Shown: piece after piece, positions 35,393 to 42,813 of the stretch
How the letters are laid out: each line of letters begins with the position of its first letter
How positions within the stretch are numbered: position 1 is the stretch's first letter
Assembly (NCBI GenBank): GCA_937879855.1
Contig: CALFMO010000009.1
Location: 186,001 to 250,000 of the forward strand
Direction of reading: 5' to 3'
Source: an uncultured Acidobacteriaceae bacterium
Lineage (GTDB): Bacteria > Acidobacteriota > Terriglobia > Terriglobales > Acidobacteriaceae
Length of the DNA: 64,000 bases
The notes under the pieces: model-generated
Databases searched by the model: none
What the model saw: only the letters and a program-made list of their open reading frames with translations
Told to the model about the DNA's origin: nothing
Program-made: the position numbers and the translations under genes

Positions 35393-35560
35393 ATGGCCAG
35401 AAAGAAAAAGACAAAGCGTTTTCGCGCCGTAACCGCAGTCAAGGAATTAGCCCGCGAGCGCGTCGGCGAACCCCGCGCCGGACAGATCGTGGTCGAGAAA
35501 AAGAAGAAGCCGGAGAAGCACAAGCCCACACTGGGCAAGTTGTTGGAAGAATCGGAATAA
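35393..35560 (+). CDS. Small, highly basic protein, unknown function
   Basis: A 55-residue reading frame, MARKKKTKRFRAVTAVKELA followed by RERVGEPRAGQIVVEKKKKP and ending KLLEESE. It is rich in Lys and Arg, has sensible codon use and lies alone between two divergent or convergent neighbours. There is no strong ribosome binding site (GGAAAA precedes). It could bind nucleic acid, but this is inferred only from charge. Confidence 0.6.
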   Translation: MARKKKTKRFRAVTAVKELARERVGEPRAGQIVVEKKKKPEKHKPTLGKLLEESE

Positions 35561-35623
35561 TCCGCCGTTGGTGTAACAGTCAGAGTGATCAGGCCGCGGC
35601 TCACTACGCACGAAAGACTGGCG

Positions 35624-36673
35624 TCATCCCTTCACCGCCTCCGCCACCAGTTTGGCGAAGTCGCTGATGTCTTCCTCGGTGGTGTCGAACGAGCACATCC
35701 AGCGCACGATGCACTCCTCTTCGATCCAATCGTAAAAGAAGTACCGGTCCTTGATTTTCTGAATTGCGTGCCGCGGAATCTGCGCGAAGACGCCGTTGGC
35801 TTCCACTTTCCACATGATCTTGACCTGCGGAATGTGGCGCAGTTCTGCCTCCAGCAGGCGCGCCATGCGGTTGGCATGCTCTGCGCTGCGCTGCCACAAT
35901 CCATCGGTGAGTAGCGCCTCAAACTGCGCCGCGATGAAGCGCATCTTCGAGGCCAGTTGCATGCCTTGCTTGCGCAGATAGAGAAAATCCGTACTGAGGC
36001 TGCGATTGAAAAAGACGACTGCCTCCCCGCCCATGATTCCATTTTTGGTCCCCCCGAACGAAAGCACGTCCACGCCCAGATCGCGCGTCGCCTGGCGCAG
36101 AGTCTGACCGAGCGATGCGGCAGCGTTGGCAATGCGGGCGCCATCCACGTGTAGAAACATTTCGTGCTCATGCGCGAAGCGGGCCAACGCTTGAATCTCT
36201 TCCGCGCGGTAGACCGTTCCCATCTCCGTCGACTGCGTAATGGAAATAACGCGAGCCTGTACATGATGCTGGTCGCCAATGCCGTGGTAGGCGTGGCGCA
36301 CCGAGTCGAGCGTGATCTTGCCGTCCTGATGCGGCAGCGGGATCAGCTTGCAACCCGTATGTTTTTCCGGAGCGCCACATTCGTCCGTATAAATGTGGGC
36401 GAATTCGCTGCACAGCACCGCATGGTAAGAGCGGTTCAGAGACTGCAGGCTCAGCACATTCGCGCCTGTGCCGTTGAAAGTAAAGAAGACGGAGATCTCC
36501 GGACCGAAATGCTCTTCAAATTTTGCGATCGCCGAACGCGTGAAGGGATCGTCGCCGTAAGCCACGACGTGTCCCTGATTGGCGCGCGCGATCGCTTCCA
36601 GAACCTCGGGATGCACCCCAGCATTATTGTCGCTGGCGAAATTGCGGCCGGCCTTATTCAAAACCTGTGGCAT
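35624..36673 (-). CDS. ltaE: Low-specificity threonine aldolase
   Basis: PLP-dependent enzyme that cleaves threonine to glycine and acetaldehyde. It begins MPQVLNKAGRNFASDNNAGV, then ANQGHVVAYGDDPFTRSA, YTDECGAPEKHTGCKLI and FLHVDGARIANAAASLG. The PLP lysine lies in VLSFGGTKNGIMGGEAVVFF. Length 349 residues fits the beta-eliminating-lyase family. The frame is open to 37108, but that extra N-terminus is a shadow over the adenosine deaminase start; ATG 36673 gives a normal start. Confidence 0.93.
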   Translation of the reverse strand: MPQVLNKAGRNFASDNNAGVHPEVLEAIARANQGHVVAYGDDPFTRSAIAKFEEHFGPEISVFFTFNGTGANVLSLQSLNRSYHAVLCSEFAHIYTDECGAPEKHTGCKLIPLPHQDGKITLDSVRHAYHGIGDQHHVQARVISITQSTEMGTVYRAEEIQALARFAHEHEMFLHVDGARIANAAASLGQTLRQATRDLGVDVLSFGGTKNGIMGGEAVVFFNRSLSTDFLYLRKQGMQLASKMRFIAAQFEALLTDGLWQRSAEHANRMARLLEAELRHIPQVKIMWKVEANGVFAQIPRHAIQKIKDRYFFYDWIEEECIVRWMCSFDTTEEDISDFAKLVAEAVKG

Positions 36674-36706
36674 ACCGAAACAATGTAGCAGAGTGAGCCC
36701 ACGTAG

Positions 36707-36768
36707 CGGCGGACGCATTCGTCCGCCCGCGAGCGAAGCGAGCGTTCCCGGACGAATGCGTCCGGGAC
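36707..36768. repeat. Two strong hairpins of the GCGGACGCATTCGTCCGC type
   Basis: GGCGGACGCATTCGTCCGCC and TCCCGGACGAATGCGTCCGG are perfect or near-perfect stems joined by CGAGCGAAGCGAGCG. They lie between the divergent ltaE and adenosine deaminase genes. A related GGCGGACGAATGCGTCCGCC is at 40113. Confidence 0.85.
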
Positions 36769-36843
36769 CACGTCTCTTCCTCATCTGCGATTGGCGTGTG
36801 CGCCGCCGACGCATTACAATCCGGAATTCTCGGAGGCTCGCTC

Positions 36844-38361
36844 GTGCACGCGCAATTAGCTCGTGGCTGTCTGCTACTCCTTCTTTCGACTTTCGCGGTC
36901 GCCCAAACTGCCGAGCAACGCACTGCGCGCTATCTCGACTCGGTCCGCAACCAGCCGTCGCTGCTGCTCGCTTTCTTGCACGACATGCCCAAGGGCGGCG
37001 ACCTGCACAACCACCTCGACGGCGCGATCTACGCAGAGGATCTAATCGATTTTGCCGCCAACGATAATTTTTGCGTGGACCGCACCACCTCTCGCCTGAT
37101 GGGCGCACCCTGCGATTCGTGCGAGCATTACACGCCCAAGCCCGCGGTTCGCTGCGCCTACGACGACCACATTCTTTACAACCAGATCATCGACGCCTGG
37201 TCGATGCGCAACTGGCGTCCCGGTGACGAGTCCGGTCACGATCACTTCTTCGCAACTTTCGACAAGTTCATCCCCGCCTCCAACAATCACACCGCCGAGG
37301 CCGTCGCGAGCGTGGCCAATCGCGCCGCGAAGGAGCACGTCCAGTACATCGAGTTCATGCATACCGCCGACGGCCGCGCCGCCGCTGAACTCGGCATGCG
37401 ATTGGGATGGGACAGCGACTTCGCCAAAATGCGGGACAAACTTCTCTCCGGCGGCCTCAAAGAAATCACAGCCGCCACCAGCAAGTCGCTGGCGGAAGCC
37501 AACGCCCGCGCCCGCACCGAACTGAAATGCGGAACTCCCGACGCCGAACCTGGATGCGGCGTCACCGTCCGCTACCTCTATCAGGTGCTGCGCGGCTTGC
37601 CGCAAGCGGCCGTTTTCGCGCAGATCGTGCTGGGATTCGAACTCGCATCGGCCGATCCGCGTTTTGTCGGATTGAATCTCGTGATGCCGGAAGACTGGTA
37701 CGTTCCGATTCACGATTTCAATCAGCACATGGCGATGCTTGATTACCTCCATGGCTTCTATCCCAAAGTGCACATCAGCCTGCACGCCGGGGAAATCGCG
37801 ATGGGCCTGGTAAAGCCCGAGGACCTCTCGTTTCACATTCGCGCCTCGGTCGAGCGCGGCCACGCGGAGCGCATCGGCCACGGCGTCGACGTGATGCTGG
37901 AGAGAGATCCGATCGGCCTGATGAAAGAGATGGCCGCGCGCAACGTGATGGTCGAAATCAATCTGACGTCCAACGATCAGATTCTGGGCGTCAGCGGCGA
38001 CGACCATCCTCTGCCGGTCTATATGAAGTACGGCGTCCCGGTTGCGATTTCCACTGACGACGAAGGTGTAGCCCGCTCCGACATGACGCACGAATACCTG
38101 CGCGCAGTCCAGGGCTATCACCTGTCGTACACTCAACTCAAGCGCATGACGCGGACCAGCCTCGAGCACAGCTTTTTGCCCGGGCAAAGTTTGTGGACCT
38201 CGACGAAGGATTCTTTTCGTCCGGTGACCGCCTGCGCGTCTGATACTGCGACGGAAGAGAAGCCGACTCCCGCCTGCGAAAAGTTTCTGGGCGCCAACGA
38301 ACGCGCTCGCGAGCAGTGGGGGCTTGAAACCGCATTTGCCCGGTTCGAAAAGAAATTCTGA
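36844..38361 (+). CDS. Exported adenosine deaminase-family protein
   Basis: A 505-residue metal-dependent deaminase of the adenosine deaminase fold that should convert adenosine to inosine outside the cytoplasm. From GTG 36844, which has GGAGG seven bases upstream, the first residues (QLARGCLLLLLSTFAVAQ) form a signal peptide. Metal and substrate motifs: GGDLHNHLDGAIYAEDL (HxH), HISLHAGEIAMG, ERIGHGVDVMLER and ISTDDEGVARSDMTHEY. An insert rich in Cys (CDSCEHYTPKPAVRC) near residue 90 is unusual. It resembles the secreted ADGF/CECR1-like deaminases more than the cytoplasmic enzyme. Confidence 0.88.
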   Translation: MHAQLARGCLLLLLSTFAVAQTAEQRTARYLDSVRNQPSLLLAFLHDMPKGGDLHNHLDGAIYAEDLIDFAANDNFCVDRTTSRLMGAPCDSCEHYTPKPAVRCAYDDHILYNQIIDAWSMRNWRPGDESGHDHFFATFDKFIPASNNHTAEAVASVANRAAKEHVQYIEFMHTADGRAAAELGMRLGWDSDFAKMRDKLLSGGLKEITAATSKSLAEANARARTELKCGTPDAEPGCGVTVRYLYQVLRGLPQAAVFAQIVLGFELASADPRFVGLNLVMPEDWYVPIHDFNQHMAMLDYLHGFYPKVHISLHAGEIAMGLVKPEDLSFHIRASVERGHAERIGHGVDVMLERDPIGLMKEMAARNVMVEINLTSNDQILGVSGDDHPLPVYMKYGVPVAISTDDEGVARSDMTHEYLRAVQGYHLSYTQLKRMTRTSLEHSFLPGQSLWTSTKDSFRPVTACASDTATEEKPTPACEKFLGANERAREQWGLETAFARFEKKF

Positions 38362-38475
38362 ACCGAAGCGTGGAAGAGCGGCCCTTTAGGATCGTGTCAG
38401 ACCAACAGAATTTGATCCGCACTTCAGCCCGCGGATTCTACTTTCGAACGAATATAATTCCGCTAACCCGCGCCC

Positions 38476-39075
38476 ATGCCTCGCAAACGCGTTCTCATCC
38501 CATCCCCGCTGCAATGGACTACGCTGACCAAGCCGGTCCCGCATCCTCCGCTGCCAGTGCTGGCCGAGCGCGGAGGCACGCAACTCCGCACGCCCTTGCC
38601 CGTAGCCATCATTGACACCCGTGAGCAGAACCCGCTCTCCTTCCGCCGCTTTCGTGGATGGTTCGCCGATATCGAGGAGCGCGCGCTGCCGCTCGGCGAT
38701 TACTCCGTCAGCGGCATGGAAGACTCCTGCGTAGTCGAGCGCAAAGATCTCGCTGATCTGATCTGTTCCTTCACCTCGAACCGCTCGGTCTTCATCAACC
38801 GCCTGCGCCGCATGAGCGATCGTTCTCACAGCCTGCTCGTGATCACCGCGTCGCTCACCGAAATCAAATCGGAGTATCCCTACCGCGCCGCGAATCCCAA
38901 TCGCATTACGCAATCTCTCATTGCCGTGCTTGCCGGCCTGCGTGTCCCTTTCATCTGCACCGAAACGCACGAACTCGGCGAAGAGGTCGTGGCCTCTTAT
39001 CTCTACCAGACGTTTCTGTATGATTGGCTGGAACGCAACGGCCACGGCCGCCACCTGGCCGACGGCGACCTGTAA
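38476..39075 (+). CDS. ERCC4 (XPF)-type nuclease domain protein
   Basis: A 199-residue protein with the ERCC4 nuclease core. Its N-terminal signature is VAIIDTREQNPLSFRRF (D-T-R-E) and the nuclease motif SCVVERKDLADLICSF matches the family's ERKxxxD. GDYSV precedes the second motif as in XPF-like nucleases. It lacks any helicase or helix-hairpin-helix domain, so it is a stand-alone nuclease that probably acts on branched or flapped DNA. It stands between the adenosine deaminase and PNP genes, with no obvious link to them. Confidence 0.85.
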   Translation: MPRKRVLIPSPLQWTTLTKPVPHPPLPVLAERGGTQLRTPLPVAIIDTREQNPLSFRRFRGWFADIEERALPLGDYSVSGMEDSCVVERKDLADLICSFTSNRSVFINRLRRMSDRSHSLLVITASLTEIKSEYPYRAANPNRITQSLIAVLAGLRVPFICTETHELGEEVVASYLYQTFLYDWLERNGHGRHLADGDL

Positions 39076-39106
39076 GGCCGCTTGTCGTCGGAACCGCACG
39101 CTAACG

Positions 39107-39154
39107 TAGCGCCGCCGTCCCGGTGGCCGTCGCGGGGGCGTCTCGCCCGCGCGG
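39107..39154. repeat. GTCGCGGGGGCGTCTCGCCC palindromic repeat
   Basis: A palindromic repeat (GCCGCCGTCCCGGTGGC and CGCGGGGGCGTCTCGCCCGCGCG) just upstream of the PNP gene, related in layout to the repeats at 41610 and 42714. Confidence 0.65.
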
Positions 39155-39182
39155 CCGGAAGTTGAACGCGGAGCTCGCACAA

Positions 39183-40019
39183 ATGACGGACCAATTCACA
39201 CTTGCCGACGCCGCCGCGCAATTTATCCTGAAGCGCACACCGCTTCGCCCGAAGATTGGACTTGTGCTCGGTTCCGGCCTGGGCGCATTCGCCGATTCGC
39301 TCTCCGCCGCCACTCGCATTCCCTACGCTGACATTCCAACATTCCCGCGCTCGACCGCCATCGGCCACGCTGGCCAAATGGTCATCGGCAACGCGGGCGA
39401 CGTGCCCGTCGCCGCCATGCAAGGCCGCGCGCATCTTTACGAAGGATATTCGGCGCAGGAAGTCACGTTTCCTATCCGCGTTTTCGGACGCATAGGCATT
39501 CGCGCCGTCATCCTCAGCAATGCCGCCGGCGGTATCAATCTCAGCTACTCACAAGGCGCGCTAGTGCTGATTCGCGACCACATCAATCTGCAGGGAACCA
39601 ACCCGCTGGTCGGCCCCAACGACGACCGCTTCGGCGTCCGCTTCCCTGACATGTCGCGAGCCTACGACCGGGACTATCGCCAATTCGCACGCGAGGAAGC
39701 CGCCAAGCTCGGCATCCCGCTGCACGAGGGCATCTACGCCGCTCTGCCAGGCCCAAGTTACGAGACTCCGGCAGAGATCGAATATCTGCGGAGAATCGGC
39801 GCCGACCTAGTTGGAATGTCGACGGTAGCGGAAGTGATCATCGCTCGCCACATGGAAATGAAAGTCCTAGCAATTTCCTGCGTCACCAACATGGCAGCCG
39901 GAATCCTTGACCAACCGCTTTCGCATGCCGAAGTCATGGAAACCGGCGAGCGCGTGAAGACAATCTTCGAGTCGCTCCTCCGCGCCGTGTTACCACGCGT
40001 AGCCAAAGATGTCACGTAG
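39183..40019 (+). CDS. Purine nucleoside phosphorylase
   Basis: Cleaves inosine or guanosine with phosphate, releasing base and ribose-1-phosphate, in purine salvage. This is the trimeric PNP family (like human PNP), from KIGLVLGSGLGAFADSLSAA, GRAHLYEGYSAQEVTFPIRV, VILSNAAGGINLSYSQGALV and GLPGPSYETPAEIEYL-like text (ALPGPSYETPAEIEYLRR). VEVIIARHMEMKVLAISCVT-like text also fits. Length 278 residues is normal. ATG 39183 is chosen; the frame is open 20 codons further up through a palindromic repeat. Its upstream partner is the secreted deaminase, giving adenosine-to-inosine-to-hypoxanthine, an inference. Confidence 0.93.
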   Translation: MTDQFTLADAAAQFILKRTPLRPKIGLVLGSGLGAFADSLSAATRIPYADIPTFPRSTAIGHAGQMVIGNAGDVPVAAMQGRAHLYEGYSAQEVTFPIRVFGRIGIRAVILSNAAGGINLSYSQGALVLIRDHINLQGTNPLVGPNDDRFGVRFPDMSRAYDRDYRQFAREEAAKLGIPLHEGIYAALPGPSYETPAEIEYLRRIGADLVGMSTVAEVIIARHMEMKVLAISCVTNMAAGILDQPLSHAEVMETGERVKTIFESLLRAVLPRVAKDVT

Positions 40020-40136
40020 CGACAGCCGCCTCGGCTGTCCCGCGTGGGCGAAGCCCAGCGGCTCGAGGGGAAGGTCGAGGGGGATTTTGACTTTTCGTAC
40101 GCTACTTCGCAGGGCGGACGAATGCGTCCGCCGCTA
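40020..40136. repeat. Palindromic repeats after the PNP gene
   Basis: GCGACAGCCGCCTCGGCTGTC at about 40019-40039 with the companion hairpin GGGCGAAGCCC, and GGCGGACGAATGCGTCCGCC at 40113-40132. They fill the gap between PNP and the convergent SAM hydrolase gene. Confidence 0.8.
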
Positions 40137-40141
40137 CACAA

Positions 40142-41080
40142 TCACTTCGCCCGTGGAATGAACAGCGCCACCGGCGGCTTAACCCCATACGTTGCCGCAA
40201 AGCTATTCTGGTTCACCGCCAGCCCCAAACGCCCGCGCGAATCGATGTAGAGCAATGGCTGATTCAGCGGCACATCGCTAAACGTTTTCACGTACTTGAT
40301 CTTCATTTCGCGACCGTTAACTGTCACAGGAATCTCCTGTCCGCGCTGATACCCGAGCTTCAAAAAATCGTCGGCATCCACATCCGTAACCAAGTTGCCA
40401 AAGGGCCCGTCGGTCGCAATCACGGTCGCGTTCAGTCCGTGCTCATCAAGTTTGGCCGCCTTCAACTCCAGACGCACCAGATCTTTCAGTGCCATCTCCG
40501 GACCGACCTTGCTCCAATCATCACCGCGCGCCATGTGTGCCCCGACTGGCGAAAAAATGTCGCGCCCATGAAACGTCGACGACAGCTTGCTCCCGATCAT
40601 CCACTCCGGATTGGTAATCTCGCGCACTGCTTCAATCCCGTCGCGCTGCTCGACCAGCGTCAGCAGGCCGTTATCAGGCAGCACAAAATATTGTCCGCGC
40701 TTCGAACGCGCCACGATCGCCTTACGCGTACTGCCCACCGTCGGATCCACTACCACCACAAAGACCGTGCCGGCAGGAAAGTAAGGCGTGGCTCCATACA
40801 GAAACCGCGCTCCATCCCGAATAGAGAAAGGCGTAACCTGGTGCGTCAGATCGACAATCCGCACCTCGGGCATGACGCTATACATCACGCCGCGGCAGAT
40901 TGCCACCGAGTCGTCGACCACGCCAAAATCCGTCATGAACACAATCGTGGGCGGATACTTCGCGGCAGAGTCGCTGGCCGCGCGCAACGGTCCCGGCAAC
41001 GCCGACAGAATCAAAGCAACCGCAGATAAAGCAAAGGTTCTCCGGGTAGAGACACTGCCTTTACGGAACGATTGAGTCAT
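40142..41080 (-). CDS. Exported SAM hydrolase/hydroxide adenosyltransferase-family protein (DUF62)
   Basis: A 312-residue DUF62-family protein. Known members split S-adenosylmethionine into adenosine and methionine or act as chlorinase/fluorinase. The N-terminal TIVFMTDFGVVDDSVAICRG, IVDLTHQVTPFSIRDGA, GTVFVVVVDPTVGSTRKAIV and YFVLPDNGLLTLVEQRD are family hallmarks. Unusually, it begins with a twin-arginine-like export signal (STRRTFALSAVALILSALPG). Export of such an enzyme is odd because SAM is cytoplasmic. The C-terminal domain (DADDFLKLGYQRGQEIPVTV) is as usual. Confidence 0.88.
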   Translation of the reverse strand: MTQSFRKGSVSTRRTFALSAVALILSALPGPLRAASDSAAKYPPTIVFMTDFGVVDDSVAICRGVMYSVMPEVRIVDLTHQVTPFSIRDGARFLYGATPYFPAGTVFVVVVDPTVGSTRKAIVARSKRGQYFVLPDNGLLTLVEQRDGIEAVREITNPEWMIGSKLSSTFHGRDIFSPVGAHMARGDDWSKVGPEMALKDLVRLELKAAKLDEHGLNATVIATDGPFGNLVTDVDADDFLKLGYQRGQEIPVTVNGREMKIKYVKTFSDVPLNQPLLYIDSRGRLGLAVNQNSFAATYGVKPPVALFIPRAK

Positions 41081-41161
41081 AGATCCAGCTCACCTGTCGT
41101 CGAAATTGTTCGCTCGCCTGCCAGACCACTATAATGCTGGAAACTTAATTCGGAGGCACTC

Positions 41162-41560
41162 ATGCCGCAAGCAATCCCCGAGAAATATAAAGACCTATTT
41201 CAGAAGCGGGCCTTTGCCAGCCTGGGGACGTTAATGCCCGACGGCCGCCCGCAAGTCACGCCGGTATGGTGCGACTTCGACGGCGAGCACGTAATCTTCA
41301 ACTCTGCCAGAGGACGCCAGAAGGACCGCAACGTCCGCCGCGATCCTCGCGTGTCGATGGCCATCGTCGATCCCGAAAATCCCTACCGCTATCTCGAGAT
41401 TCGCGGCCGCGTGGTCGAGATCACCGAAGAGGGCGCCGAAGAAAATATCAACAAACTCGCAAAAAAATATCTGGGCGTGGATAAATATCCCTACGCGCAA
41501 CCCAGCGAAGTCCGCGTGATGTACAAAGTCAAGCCCGAGCACACCACAGTGATGGGATAG
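41162..41560 (+). CDS. PPOX-fold, probably F420-dependent, oxidoreductase
   Basis: A 132-residue flavin/deazaflavin split-barrel protein. The pattern RAFASLGTLMPDGRPQVTPV, WCDFDGEHVIFNSARGRQKD, NVRRDPRVSMAIVDPENPYR and YLEIRGRVVEI fits the F420-dependent PPOX-class family. Likely it reduces a small substrate with F420 or FMN. It is a single domain at normal length. The substrate is unknown. Confidence 0.85.
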   Translation: MPQAIPEKYKDLFQKRAFASLGTLMPDGRPQVTPVWCDFDGEHVIFNSARGRQKDRNVRRDPRVSMAIVDPENPYRYLEIRGRVVEITEEGAEENINKLAKKYLGVDKYPYAQPSEVRVMYKVKPEHTTVMG

Positions 41561-41609
41561 CATCGACGCAGCGCGGGCGTACGGCCGAGTCGCGTTGGCT
41601 TTAGCCGAG

Positions 41610-41657
41610 TAGCGCTGGCGTCCCGCCGGATGTCGCGAGGGCATCTTGCCCTCGCAG
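41610..41657. repeat. Palindromic repeat upstream of homoserine dehydrogenase
   Basis: CGCGAGGGCATCTTGCCCTCG is a palindrome, after GGCGTCCCGCC. A similar repeat follows the gene at 42714. The TTG that opens the frame of the next gene lies inside this repeat. Confidence 0.8.
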
Positions 41658-42716
41658 CCTGGATCTGCAAAACAGTCTGAGGAGATTCCCATCCACCCCC
41701 ACAATCTCTGCTTCCTAGGCTTGGGCAATGTCAACCGCACTCTAGCCCGCCTCCTCGCCGATCGTGAACTCGAACTTCGCGAGCGCTACGGCATCACCTT
41801 CCGCATCACCGGAGTCGCCTCACGCCGCCTGGGATGGCTCGCCCACCCAGACGGCCTTGATCCTGAAGCCTGTGTGGAGCGGCCGCCCTCGGCCGCGAAA
41901 AGTGGAAAAACAGAATTGCAGTCGGGGAACGTCCGCGACTGGCTAGCGGCGGCCCGCGCCGACGTGCTCTTCGAAGCCACTTCCCTCAACGTAAAGGATG
42001 GCCAGCCTGCCGTGGACCACATTCGTGCCGCCCTCGAGTACGGAGCCCACGCCATCACCGCCAACAAAGGCCCCATCGTCCACGCCTACCGCGAACTGCG
42101 CGACTTGGCCCGCTCGCGCGGAAAAAAATTCCTTTTCGAATCTACGGTGATGGACGGCGTCCCCATCTTCTCCCTGTTCGAGCAGATGCCCGCGATTCAC
42201 CTCCAAGGCTTCCATGGAATTCTCAACTCGACCACCAACGTGATCTTGAGTGAGATGGAGCAGGGCCTCAACTTCGATGAAGCCCTGAAGAAAGCGCAAG
42301 CCCTCGGCGTCGCCGAAACCGAAGCCACTCACGACATTGACGGCTGGGATGCCGCCGTGAAAACCGCCGCGCTTATCACCGTTCTGATGGACATCCCGGT
42401 GCGGCTGGAAGAGATCGAGCGTGAAGGCATCCGCGACCTGACGCCGCAAGCGCTACGCAACGCCAAGCGCGACGGATGGCCGTTCAAATTAGTCTGCCGC
42501 GCACAGCGCACAGGCAGTGGCGTGAAGGCCAGCGTACGCCCGGAGAAAGTCTTGAGCACCCAGCCCATGGCCCGCATCGCCGGCACATCGTCCTACGTCT
42601 ACTTCGAAACCGACATCTTCCCCGGCCTCGCCATCACCGAAGAAAATCCCGGCCTCTACGCAACTGCCTACGGCCTGCTGGCGGATTTTGTCAGAGCCGC
42701 GACCGCCGAAAAGTAG
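41646..42716 (+). CDS. hom: Homoserine dehydrogenase
   Basis: Reduces aspartate semialdehyde to homoserine for threonine and methionine synthesis. The Rossmann opening LCFLGLGNVNRTLARLLADR, DVLFEATSLNVKDGQPAVDH, ITANKGPIVHAYRELRDLAR and FESTVMDGVPIFSLF, the catalytic LQGFHGILNSTTNVILSEM and EATHDIDGWDAAVKTAALI are diagnostic. It lacks the C-terminal ACT domain. The coordinates use TTG 41646, which lies in a repeat; TGAGGAG ends six bases before an in-frame ATC at 41691 (IHPHNLCFLG), which would be the natural start if it is used. Residues about 74-86 (ERPPSAAKSGKTE) come from an in-frame palindromic repeat. Confidence 0.93.
   Translation: MPSQPGSAKQSEEIPIHPHNLCFLGLGNVNRTLARLLADRELELRERYGITFRITGVASRRLGWLAHPDGLDPEACVERPPSAAKSGKTELQSGNVRDWLAAARADVLFEATSLNVKDGQPAVDHIRAALEYGAHAITANKGPIVHAYRELRDLARSRGKKFLFESTVMDGVPIFSLFEQMPAIHLQGFHGILNSTTNVILSEMEQGLNFDEALKKAQALGVAETEATHDIDGWDAAVKTAALITVLMDIPVRLEEIEREGIRDLTPQALRNAKRDGWPFKLVCRAQRTGSGVKASVRPEKVLSTQPMARIAGTSSYVYFETDIFPGLAITEENPGLYATAYGLLADFVRAATAEK
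41871..41907. repeat. Palindromic repeat inside the homoserine dehydrogenase frame
   Basis: TGTGTGGAGCGGCCGCCCTC continues to GGCCGCGAAAAGTGG, a hairpin (GCGGCCG/CGGCCGC) with the TGTGGAGCGG start of the 7854 repeat. It is read in frame and codes for a basic/proline segment within the dehydrogenase's NAD-binding half. Confidence 0.7.
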
Positions 42717-42760
42717 CGCCGGCATCCTGCCGGCTGTCGCGAGGGCGTCTTGCCCTCGCA
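42714..42760. repeat. Palindromic repeat after homoserine dehydrogenase
   Basis: TAGCGCCGGCATCCTGCCGG then CGCGAGGGCGTCTTGCCCTCG, two palindromes. The first T of the repeat is the first base of the hom stop codon. Confidence 0.8.
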
Positions 42761-42813
42761 CCGTCCTTGAATACTGCTGCCAACAGCACTCGTGATAAAA
42801 ATTAGACATCACC

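Noticed and set aside
36674..37108. Long N-terminal extension of the threonine aldolase
   Set aside because: The extension is the antisense shadow of the adenosine deaminase start and of palindromic repeats; family length starts at 36673.
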